From contig JAAYFZ010000327.1 in NCBI GenBank assembly GCA_012727965.1, positions 1-7,483 of the forward strand: a stretch of 7,483 bases of DNA. The letters are read 5' to 3'. Position 1 is the stretch's first letter. Each line of letters begins with the position of its first letter. Origin of the DNA: Clostridiaceae bacterium (GTDB lineage: Bacteria; Bacillota; Clostridia; Saccharofermentanales; UBA5734). Shown one piece after another: positions 1 through 5,614 of this stretch. The notes beneath the pieces were generated by a model. It did no database searches. It was not told the origin of the DNA and saw only the letters and a list, made by a program, of their open reading frames with translations. The position numbers were made by a program, and so were the translations under genes.

Positions 1-347
1 GCATATTGCATATCTCTTGAATATGTCCGACCGAAATTGCCCTTAGAGTCTATCCAGGGATGGATCAGGGCAGCGTTGCCGCGTGTAAGACGCACAAGCG
101 TTTCATAGATCGCACCGTCGCCATGTGGATTCAGCTTCATGGTCTGACCGACAACATTGGCTGATTTTGTTCTATTACCACCAAGTAATCCCATTTTATA
201 CATGGTATAGAGCAGCTTGCGGTGTGAAGGTTTGAACCCGTCAATTTCGGGGATCGCACGCGAAACTATTACACTCATGGCATAGGGCATATAATTTTGT
301 TCAAGAGTATCTGTAATAGGCTGTCTAGTCATTGTTTGTTTAGTCAT
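1..347 (-). CDS. parC: ParC/GyrA-like type II topoisomerase subunit A, N-terminal part (cut by window edge)
   Basis: This is the DNA-breaking subunit of a type II topoisomerase, which pairs with the ParE-like subunit encoded just upstream. About 115 residues are visible. The N-terminus carries the family signature MPYAMSVIVSRAIPEIDG followed by the FKPSHRKLLYTMYKMG segment (winged-helix entry). The quinolone-pocket helix follows (PHGDGAIYETLVRL, about residues 74-87), then DSKGNFG. The sequence ends at SRDMQY-A, a few residues before the expected catalytic tyrosine (AASRYTE in relatives), so that residue lies outside the window. ATG at 347 is chosen because an in-frame TGA lies 9 nt upstream of it; ATG at 332 is the only close alternative. 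It follows parE by 82 nt with no terminator, so the two are probably co-transcribed. Whether it acts as topoisomerase IV or as a third, clostridial-type enzyme cannot be settled from this fragment. Confidence 0.93.
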   Translation of the reverse strand, partial: MTKQTMTRQPITDTLEQNYMPYAMSVIVSRAIPEIDGFKPSHRKLLYTMYKMGLLGGNRTKSANVVGQTMKLNPHGDGAIYETLVRLTRGNAALIHPWIDSKGNFGRTYSRDMQY

Positions 348-360
348 ATCGTATTTTCAG

Positions 361-366
361 CCTCCT
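361..366 (-). promoter_or_regulatory. Shine-Dalgarno of parC
   Basis: A perfect AGGAGG on the minus strand lies 13 nt before the ATG at 347. The spacing is longer than the usual 5-9 nt, but no other start codon in this frame lies nearer, because an in-frame TGA follows the site. Confidence 0.65.
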
Positions 367-429
367 GTGGCAGCGAAGTTTTTATAAATTATCACTGAAA
401 TGGAATAAATCAGTTACTATGCATTTCCA

Positions 430-2415
430 TCATATATCAAGCATATCAAGATAGAGATGACCATTATTCTCGATATGTAGCTTACGCGCGCTTAGATTAT
501 CTCCAAGCAGACGATCAAATACTTCAAGAGTCTTCTCAGCCTCTTCAGGCACTACCTCAATCAGCCTTCTGGTTTCCGGATTCATGGTAGTAAGCCACAT
601 CATTTCCGGTTCATTCTCACCGAGACCTTTTGATCTCTGTATATGGCATTTTTCTTCGCCGATCTTCTCGAGAATCTGATTTTTCTCACGCTCATTATAG
701 GCAAAATATGTCTTGTCTTCCTTCTTCACCTTCTGCGTTATTTCAAAGAGAGGTGATTCGGCAATAAAAATTTTACCCTCTTCGATCAAAGTAGGTACCA
801 ACCGATAAAACATTGCCAGGATGAGTGTCCTGATCTGGAAACCATCTACATCGGCATCAGTACATATTATGACCTTGTTCCAGCGCAAACTGTTGAGATC
901 GAAGGCTGAGACATCCTTGTTATGACGAGTTTGAATTTCTACACCACAACCAAGTATCTTGATCAGATCGACAATTATGTCGTTTTTGAAGATAGCATTA
1001 TAATCAGCCTTCAAGCAGTTGAGGATTTTGCCTCTAACTGGAATAATTGCCTGAAAATCAGCGTCTCTTCCCATTTTACAAGAACCGAGAGCTGAATTAC
1101 CCTCAACAATATAGAGTTCACGTCGTTCAACTTCTCTTGTTCTGCAGTCAACAAAATTCTTAACTCTGTTGATCATGTCGACACTGCCCATTAGTTTTTT
1201 TCTTATATTAAGTCTTGCCTTCTCGGCATTTTCTCGACTGCGCTTATTTATCAGTATCTGCTCAATAACTCTATCAGCTTCCTGTTTATTCTCAATAAAC
1301 CAAATTTCCAGGCGGCTGCGCATCAGCTCAGTGATAAATTCCTGGATATATTTATTGTTGATAGCTTTTTTTGTTTGGTTTTCATAGCTTGTTTGCGTCG
1401 AAAAAGAACTGGTTATCAGGATAAGACTGTCGGCAATGTCATTAAATGTGATCTTGGACTCGTTGCCCTTGTACTTGTCCTGTGCTTTGATCTGTTTGTC
1501 GAATTCAGCCACCATCGCATTGCGTACTGCCTTGTCTGGAGATCCTCCATACTCAAGCCAGGATGAATTGTGATAGTACTCGATATCAGCGTTTTCATTA
1601 TTGAAGCAAAAAGCAATCGCTGCCTTGACACGGTACTCAGGTTTATCTTTGCGGTCGCGGCCTCTGCCGCTGCCCTCGAAGATGATCGGCAGGGATATAC
1701 CCTTTTCAGCATCCAGTTCACGTACATATCCAAGAATACCTTCCGGGTAACAGAAGTCCTCGGTCAGTCCTGTTTCCTCATCAGTAAGGCGAAAAGTAAT
1801 ACCAGCATTGATGACAGCCTGTCGCTTCAGTGTCTGTTGAAAGAAGTCAACAGGGATAACTATATCCGTAAATACATCAAGATCAGGCCGCCAACGCTGA
1901 ATAGTTCCGGTCCTTTTTGAACGGACAGGGTCTTTTGTCAAGCCGCCTACATTGACACCTTTTTCAAAATGAAGGCCAAAACGGAAACCGTCGCGATAGA
2001 CTGTAACATCAAAAACCTCTGAAGCATACTGTGTTGCGCAGGCACCCAAACCGTTAAGTCCGAGGCTGAACTCATAAAGTTCACCACTGTTGTTTGTATA
2101 TTTACCGCCAGCATAGAGTTCACAGTAAACAAGCTCCCAGTTATATCTATCTTCCTTATTATTGTAATCTAAAGGGATTCCGCGACCGAAATCTTCAACC
2201 TCGATCGAGCCATCTGCGAAACGTCTGATTTCGATCGTATCACCGAAACCTTCTCGGGCTTCATCGATCGAATTCGACAGAATCTCGAAGAATGAATGCT
2301 TGCAGCCCTCAAGATCATCAGAACCAAATATAACACCTGGTCTGAGCCTGACTCTGTCCGCACCCTTAAGTGAAGAAATACTGTCATTATCATAAGCTTT
2401 GCTTTTTACCATCAT
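430..2415 (-). CDS. parE: ParE/GyrB-like type II topoisomerase subunit B
   Basis: This is the ATP-hydrolysing subunit of a type II topoisomerase (661 aa), acting on chromosomal DNA with the ParC-like subunit encoded next. Visible domains: GHKL ATPase with ILSNSIDEAREG (about 45-56), VEDFGRGIP (73-81) and the ATP-lid SLGLNGLGACATQY (117-130); transducer domain with QTKKAINN (347-354); Toprim with VEGNSALGS (437-445), the acidic triad TDADVDG (D520, D522, D524) and QRSKGLGE (593-600); and a C-terminal LLGDNLSARKL stretch. The putative catalytic Glu438 and all three acidic Asp residues are present. Several near-invariant positions differ from textbook GyrB/ParE (EGDS is EGNS, DNGRGIP is DFGRGIP, GLHGVG is GLNGLG). 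This matches the divergent ParE-like proteins annotated in Clostridia. An in-frame TAG at 2434-2436 fixes the start at ATG 2415, or the adjacent ATG 2412. No good linear ribosome site precedes it; see the hairpin entry. Confidence 0.95.
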   Translation of the reverse strand: MMVKSKAYDNDSISSLKGADRVRLRPGVIFGSDDLEGCKHSFFEILSNSIDEAREGFGDTIEIRRFADGSIEVEDFGRGIPLDYNNKEDRYNWELVYCELYAGGKYTNNSGELYEFSLGLNGLGACATQYASEVFDVTVYRDGFRFGLHFEKGVNVGGLTKDPVRSKRTGTIQRWRPDLDVFTDIVIPVDFFQQTLKRQAVINAGITFRLTDEETGLTEDFCYPEGILGYVRELDAEKGISLPIIFEGSGRGRDRKDKPEYRVKAAIAFCFNNENADIEYYHNSSWLEYGGSPDKAVRNAMVAEFDKQIKAQDKYKGNESKITFNDIADSLILITSSFSTQTSYENQTKKAINNKYIQEFITELMRSRLEIWFIENKQEADRVIEQILINKRSRENAEKARLNIRKKLMGSVDMINRVKNFVDCRTREVERRELYIVEGNSALGSCKMGRDADFQAIIPVRGKILNCLKADYNAIFKNDIIVDLIKILGCGVEIQTRHNKDVSAFDLNSLRWNKVIICTDADVDGFQIRTLILAMFYRLVPTLIEEGKIFIAESPLFEITQKVKKEDKTYFAYNEREKNQILEKIGEEKCHIQRSKGLGENEPEMMWLTTMNPETRRLIEVVPEEAEKTLEVFDRLLGDNLSARKLHIENNGHLYLDMLDI

Positions 2416-2465
2416 TGCTGCCGAAGACCTGAACTAAACAATAATTGCCTTAAAATGACAACCAT
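2412..2465 (-). CDS. Possible 17-codon leader peptide overlapping the parE start
   Basis: ATG at 2465 opens a 17-codon frame (MVVILRQLLFSSGLRQQ) that ends with TGA at 2414-2412. It overlaps the parE ATG as ATGA, a classic arrangement for translational coupling. The same AGGAGG (2488-2483) lies 17 nt upstream, which is too far for strong initiation, and the ATG sits inside the predicted inner stem of the leader hairpin. It could be a regulatory leader read when the hairpin is open, or a chance frame. There is no compositional evidence for selection on the peptide, so confidence is low. Confidence 0.22.
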   Translation of the reverse strand: MVVILRQLLFSSGLRQQ

Positions 2466-2488
2466 AATCGAGGTCTTCGTTTCCTCCT
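2413..2488 (-). promoter_or_regulatory. Hairpin-bridged ribosome binding site of parE (candidate)
   Basis: Read on the minus strand, AGGAGG (2488-2483) is followed by AAA, then CGAAGACCT (2479-2471), a 40-nt loop, the exact complement AGGTCTTCG (2430-2422), GCAGCA and the parE ATG (2415). In line, the Shine-Dalgarno is 67 nt from the ATG. With the 9-bp stem formed, the unpaired distance is 3 + 6 = 9 nt, a normal spacing. The loop can form a second stem (2465-2457 with 2449-2441, 9 pairs including three G-U, 7-nt loop). The only other Shine-Dalgarno-like bases near the ATG are the AGG at 2430-2428, inside the stem. The sequence and pairing are directly seen; the bridging role is inferred by analogy with phage T4 gene 38, where a hairpin is known to bring a distant site to its start codon. 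Confidence 0.6.
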
Positions 2489-2514
2489 GCTAATATATTT
2501 GAATACGCCGAATT

Positions 2515-2543
2515 ATTATAACACAGCCCGAGTACAAGCCCAA
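2515..2543 (-). promoter_or_regulatory. Sigma70-type promoter of the parE-parC operon
   Basis: On the minus strand there is a consensus -10 TATAAT (2520-2515), preceded by TGT to give an extended -10. A -35-like TTGGGC (2543-2538) lies exactly 17 bp upstream. The expected start site is near 2508, giving a leader of about 90 nt that contains the hairpin and Shine-Dalgarno described for parE. It lies just downstream of the tRNA operon terminator, so parE does not depend on tRNA read-through. Confidence 0.75.
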
Positions 2544-2549
2544 ACAGAC

Positions 2550-2578
2550 AAAAAAACCGCTCCATATAGGAACGGTTT
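2550..2578 (-). terminator. Intrinsic terminator of the tRNA-Gly/tRNA-Arg operon
   Basis: On the minus strand CCGTTCC (2575-2569) pairs with GGAGCGG (2563-2557) around a TATAT loop, with one U-G wobble. The stem is extended by A-U pairs and is followed by seven T (2556-2550). This is a textbook rho-independent terminator. It begins immediately after the encoded CCA of tRNA-Arg. Confidence 0.88.
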
Positions 2579-2655
2579 TGGTGAGCCTAGCAGGATTCGA
2601 ACCTGCGACCCACAGCTTAGAAGGCTGTTGCTCTATCCAGCTGAGCTATAGACCC
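2579..2655 (-). tRNA. tRNA-Arg (anticodon UCU)
   Basis: The 77-nt gene folds into a full cloverleaf. The acceptor stem GGGTCTA/TAGGCTC includes two G-U pairs, the D-arm is GCTC...GAGC, and the anticodon arm is ACAGC-CTTCTAA-GCTGT with anticodon TCT. The T-arm is GCAGG-TTCGAAT-CCTGC, the discriminator is A, and CCA is encoded (2581-2579). It reads AGA and AGG codons. It is the second gene of a two-tRNA transcript, after tRNA-Gly, and runs directly into the terminator. Confidence 0.97.
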
Positions 2656-2661
2656 ATGTTG

Positions 2662-2681
2662 GGGATGAATAAATTCATCCC
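2662..2681. repeat. Perfect inverted repeat between the two tRNA genes
   Basis: GGGATGAAT-AA-ATTCATCCC forms a hairpin of 8-9 bp in the 40-nt spacer between tRNA-Gly and tRNA-Arg. Neither strand has a T-run after it, so it is unlikely to be a terminator. A likely role is a structured spacer that keeps the two tRNAs folded apart or guides processing of the precursor; this is inference. Confidence 0.6.
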
Positions 2682-2695
2682 GCAGATCGGCATTT

Positions 2696-2769
2696 TGGAG
2701 CAGGTGATGGGAATCGAACCCACGCTATCAGCTTGGAAGGCTGAAGTTCTACCATTGAACTACACCTGC
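2696..2769 (-). tRNA. tRNA-Gly (anticodon UCC)
   Basis: The 74-nt gene has a perfect acceptor stem GCAGGTG/CACCTGC and a D-arm GTTC...GAAC. The anticodon arm is TCAGC-CTTCCAA-GCTGA with anticodon TCC, the T-arm is GTGGG-TTCGATT-CCCAT, the discriminator is T, and CCA is encoded (2698-2696). It reads GGA and GGG codons. It is the first gene of the tRNA operon, about 20 nt from the expected transcription start. Confidence 0.97.
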
Positions 2770-2796
2770 GAGTCTTCAGCGCCGACCCGCTAAATG

Positions 2797-2825
2797 ATTT
2801 TACAACAGCTTGTCTGCTTTGTCTA
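2797..2825 (-). promoter_or_regulatory. Promoter of the tRNA-Gly/tRNA-Arg operon
   Basis: On the minus strand -35 TAGACA (2825-2820, 5 of 6 consensus) and -10 TAAAAT (2802-2797, 5 of 6) are separated by exactly 17 bp. The expected start near 2790 leaves a short leader before tRNA-Gly. Confidence 0.72.
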
Positions 2826-2911
2826 CCCCTAATTATCGACAATATGACAAGGCTTATCAAGCTATGAAATAGTCTTGACATGAGTATAACAAGATTATTT
2901 CGATAAACGTT

Positions 2912-2939
2912 TTGACTATTTGTGACATGATGATAAAAT
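2912..2939 (+). promoter_or_regulatory. Promoter of the methionine/one-carbon operon
   Basis: -35 TTGACT (2912-2917) and -10 TAAAAT (2934-2939) are 16 bp apart, with TGA directly before the -10 (extended -10 form). The expected start near 2946 would leave a leader of only about 14 nt, essentially the ribosome binding site. That leaves no room for a riboswitch or T-box if this is the main promoter. Confidence 0.65.
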
Positions 2940-2947
2940 TATCTTTC

Positions 2948-2955
2948 AGGAGGGG
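2948..2955 (+). promoter_or_regulatory. Shine-Dalgarno that fixes the start of the homocysteine methyltransferase-MTHFR gene
   Basis: AGGAGGGG ends 4 nt before ATG 2960 (6 nt if only AGGAGG is counted). This selects ATG 2960 rather than the in-frame TTG at 2912, which coincides with the -35 element. Confidence 0.88.
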
Positions 2956-2959
2956 TCAT

Positions 2960-4810
2960 ATGAGCAAGACACTTGAATTCTTAAGTCATTCTGACCTTAT
3001 TCTCGCAGATGGAGCTATGGGCACATGGTATGTCAACAAATATCATAAATCTTTGGCTGATTGTGAGAATGACAATATCGATACACCAGTAATAATTCGT
3101 GAGATCCATTACGATTATATTCAAGCTGGCGCAATACTGATCAGAACAAATACCTTCGCTCTGCTGAATACAGAATCCTGTCAGGATCCTGCAAGAATCG
3201 GCGAATTGGCAGCTGCCGGTTTCAGAATAGCAAAAGCTGCTGGCAGTAAATCCGATCATCCTATTTTAATAGGCGCAGATTTCGGCCCTGTTTATGGTCT
3301 TGAACCAGAGCAGTATCTGCCTGCATGGCAGTCTGCAGTTAATGCATTTATCGTCGAAGGTGCTGAATTATTCGTTCTCGAGACTTTTGCCGGTATACAA
3401 GAGATGCTTCCTCTTCTGGAAATGATAAAAAAGGCTAAACCAGATGCTATTATCTTGGCTTCTTTTGCCATTTCTGCAGACGGTTTCACGCGCAAAGGGC
3501 TCTCGCTGACCGAGCTTGATCAACTGGTTTCTGAGATAGAATATATTGACATTTTCGGTCTAAACTGTGGAGTTGGCCCAACTCATCTCCGGCAGATCCT
3601 CAGTAAGATCGCTGAGGAAGGCAAGCCCTTATCACTGATGCCAAACAGCGGTTATCCCCGCCTCGAGAATCAGCGCATGGTTTTCGGATCGACACCGGAA
3701 TACTTCGCGTCCAGCGCTCTGGAGCTCAAGCATCCAAGATTGCGGATTCTTGGTGGATGCTGCGGTACAACACCGTTACATATTAATGAATTGAACATGC
3801 TTCTGCATAAAACTAAATCAACATCGGATATGCAATCAAAAGCGAAATCAAGCTTACCATCAATCATCCGATCTGATGACAGCACTGAAACAAGCAGGCC
3901 AGAAGAGTCAACTCAGAGAAGAATCGATGATAAATTTATCAACAAGCTGGCTCAAGGTGAGTTTATTACAGTCTGTGAGCTTGATCCTCCAAGAAATAGT
4001 GATATGCAGAAGATATTGGCTGCTGCTCATGAACTTAAGGACAGCAGTATCGATGCAATAACAATTTCAGATTCGCCGCTGGCAAGGGTTAAGCTTGATC
4101 CGATCGTAGCTGCGTCAAGAATCTATCGCGAAACTGGTATGCCTGTGCTTCCCCACTTAACCTGTAGAGATCGCAATGTAAATGCCCTGATAAGTATTAT
4201 TATGGGTGCCCACAGCGAAGGTATCCGGCAGCTGCTTCTGGTTACCGGTGACAGGCTGCCAGAGAGTGATCGAGGATTTGTAAAACCTGTATTTAATGTA
4301 AGCAGTACAGGTATGCTTGACCTGGTCACACAGCTTAACAAAGATATGTTCATAGACGATCCTGTACTGCTCTCAGCAGCCTGTGACCTTGGAGTCAGCA
4401 GACCTGAAGCAGAGCTTAAGCGAGTATTGGAAAAACAAAAAAACGGTGCAAGCTTATTCCTTACGCAGCCTGTTTACTGCTGGGATAATGACAAGGCTCA
4501 GCTGGCAGCATCGATTCGTGCTGCGGGCTTGAAGTTACTTATTGGTTTGATGCCGCTTGTTAGCTTCCGAAATGCTTCCTATATGGATCAGGAGGTTCCT
4601 GGCATTCGCATACCGGCGGAAACAATTAATGCTTTCAGACCAGATATGACCAGAGAAGAGGCCGAACAGACAGGACTTAAACAAATTCTTGATCTGGCAG
4701 CTGAAGTCAAACAACATGCAGATGGTTTCTATCTGATTGCACCTTTCAACAGAGCCTATTTAATAAAAGAATTTATGAATAGATTTAAACAAACGGAGGA
4801 GAAAAAATGA
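2960..4810 (+). CDS. yitJ: Bifunctional homocysteine S-methyltransferase / 5,10-methylenetetrahydrofolate reductase (YitJ-type)
   Basis: This 616-aa cytoplasmic fusion enzyme joins two steps of methionine synthesis: reduction of methylene-THF to methyl-THF and methylation of homocysteine. Residues about 1-285 are a homocysteine methyltransferase barrel, with DGAMGT (17-22) and the zinc-thiolate set Cys203 (LNCGVGP) plus Cys267/Cys268 (GGCCGTTP). A Ser/Lys/Asp-rich linker spans about 286-325. Residues about 330-616 are a flavin-dependent MTHFR barrel, with CELDPPR (Glu340), VTGD (Asp431), FNVSS, TQPVY (Gln503) and a C-terminal GFYLIAPFNR. The length is close to B. subtilis YitJ as remembered (about 612 aa). 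Key residues of both halves appear intact. It is the first gene of its operon, and its TGA overlaps the next gene's start (ATGA), implying translational coupling. The methyl donor of the first half may be a corrinoid protein encoded elsewhere or another methyl compound; the sequence cannot tell which. Confidence 0.93.
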   Translation: MSKTLEFLSHSDLILADGAMGTWYVNKYHKSLADCENDNIDTPVIIREIHYDYIQAGAILIRTNTFALLNTESCQDPARIGELAAAGFRIAKAAGSKSDHPILIGADFGPVYGLEPEQYLPAWQSAVNAFIVEGAELFVLETFAGIQEMLPLLEMIKKAKPDAIILASFAISADGFTRKGLSLTELDQLVSEIEYIDIFGLNCGVGPTHLRQILSKIAEEGKPLSLMPNSGYPRLENQRMVFGSTPEYFASSALELKHPRLRILGGCCGTTPLHINELNMLLHKTKSTSDMQSKAKSSLPSIIRSDDSTETSRPEESTQRRIDDKFINKLAQGEFITVCELDPPRNSDMQKILAAAHELKDSSIDAITISDSPLARVKLDPIVAASRIYRETGMPVLPHLTCRDRNVNALISIIMGAHSEGIRQLLLVTGDRLPESDRGFVKPVFNVSSTGMLDLVTQLNKDMFIDDPVLLSAACDLGVSRPEAELKRVLEKQKNGASLFLTQPVYCWDNDKAQLAASIRAAGLKLLIGLMPLVSFRNASYMDQEVPGIRIPAETINAFRPDMTREEAEQTGLKQILDLAAEVKQHADGFYLIAPFNRAYLIKEFMNRFKQTEEKK

Positions 4811-5601
4811 TTATAATTGCTGAAAACTTCAATAGTTCGATACCGCATGTTCACCAGGCCATGCAGGATCGAAATACTGATCTGCTAAGAAATAGAGCTA
4901 AACAGATTGCTGCCGTAGGCGCTGATTATCTTGATATCAATGCCGGGACATTTCTTGAGCATGAAGCTGAAATGCTGCAATATCTTGTAGAAGCTGCCGA
5001 AGGGTCTGGGCTGCCCTATGTCATCGACTCTCCTGATCCTGATATTATCAGTTTCATGTTAAATAAACTCCAGAGAAAAAAGCAGCTTATAAACTCGATC
5101 ACACTTGAAACAGAGAGATTCAATAAACTTGCACCTATTGCCAGTGAGTATGATGCAAGCCTGATCGCACTGCTTATGGACGGCGGTAATATACCTGAGG
5201 GCGTACAACAACGTCTGGACATAGCTGACCAAATCATCAGCAAACTCCGAGAGCAAGGAATCAATGATGAGCGAATCCTGCTTGATCCAATGATTAAGCC
5301 TCTGGCTACCGACTGTAATGCCGGACAACAAGCTCTTGATACTATATATCAACTAAGAAAAAAATATCCACAGGTTCATATAACCTGTGGACTTAGCAAC
5401 ATATCCTTTGGCTTACCATCAAGAAAATACTTAAATCGCGCCTTCCTGCTGCAGGCAATGGCCATGGGTCTAGACAGCGCGATCATGAACCCGCTCGACC
5501 AGGAACTGCTATCGCTTTGTCATGCTGGTATATCACTTGCTGGCAATGATGAATATTGCATGGAATATTTGGAGTATTTCAGACCAGAGAATGAAGAATA
5601 G
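4807..5601 (+). CDS. Methyltetrahydrofolate:corrinoid methyltransferase (AcsE/MetH pterin-binding domain family)
   Basis: This 264-aa protein consists of one pterin-binding TIM barrel, close to the length of stand-alone MeTr such as AcsE. Visible motifs are YLDINAGT (41-48), YVIDSPDP with Asp74, LINSIT with Asn96, LLDPMI with Asp160, and the family hallmark GLSNISFGLP with Asn198. These correspond well to the folate-contacting Asp/Asn residues known for AcsE. It should move a methyl group from methyl-THF to cob(I)alamin bound on a separate corrinoid protein. Its start overlaps the preceding stop (ATGA) and has GGAGG (4795-4799) 7 nt upstream. Beside a homocysteine methyltransferase-MTHFR fusion, the natural reading is the folate half of a split methionine synthase. 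Wood-Ljungdahl (AcsE) or demethylase roles are less likely, since no such partners are adjacent. No cobalamin-binding domain is present in this protein. Confidence 0.88.
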   Translation: MIIIAENFNSSIPHVHQAMQDRNTDLLRNRAKQIAAVGADYLDINAGTFLEHEAEMLQYLVEAAEGSGLPYVIDSPDPDIISFMLNKLQRKKQLINSITLETERFNKLAPIASEYDASLIALLMDGGNIPEGVQQRLDIADQIISKLREQGINDERILLDPMIKPLATDCNAGQQALDTIYQLRKKYPQVHITCGLSNISFGLPSRKYLNRAFLLQAMAMGLDSAIMNPLDQELLSLCHAGISLAGNDEYCMEYLEYFRPENEE

Positions 5602-5614
5602 ACAAGAAATTCGC

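Noticed and set aside
391..415. ACTGA/TCAGT inverted repeat in the parE-parC spacer as a terminator or attenuator
   Set aside because: It has only five pairs with an 11-nt loop and no U-tract, so it is too weak to call.
2611..2741. Near-identical 15-base segments (CAGCTTRGAAGGCTG) as a direct repeat
   Set aside because: They are the anticodon arms of the two tRNAs and differ only at one anticodon base, so the repeat is explained by tRNA structure.
2578..2793. 71-codon plus-strand frame across both tRNA genes
   Set aside because: It is the antisense of two complete tRNA cloverleaves and is a well-known artefact of tRNA regions.
2845..2880. S-box-like start (CTTATCAAG) upstream of the methionine operon
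   Set aside because: Only the first element resembles a SAM riboswitch. The GGAGGGA core and the pairing partners are missing, and the best promoter is downstream of it.
2875..2904. Alternative promoter with a perfect -35 TTGACA (2875-2880)
   Set aside because: At 16-18 bp downstream there is no acceptable -10; the best hexamer (TTCGAT) matches only 3 of 6.
2912..2959. N-terminal extension of the methyltransferase-reductase from TTG 2912
   Set aside because: The TTG lies in the -35 element of the likely promoter and has no ribosome site. ATG 2960 has AGGAGGGG at ideal spacing and begins at the point where homology to the family is expected.
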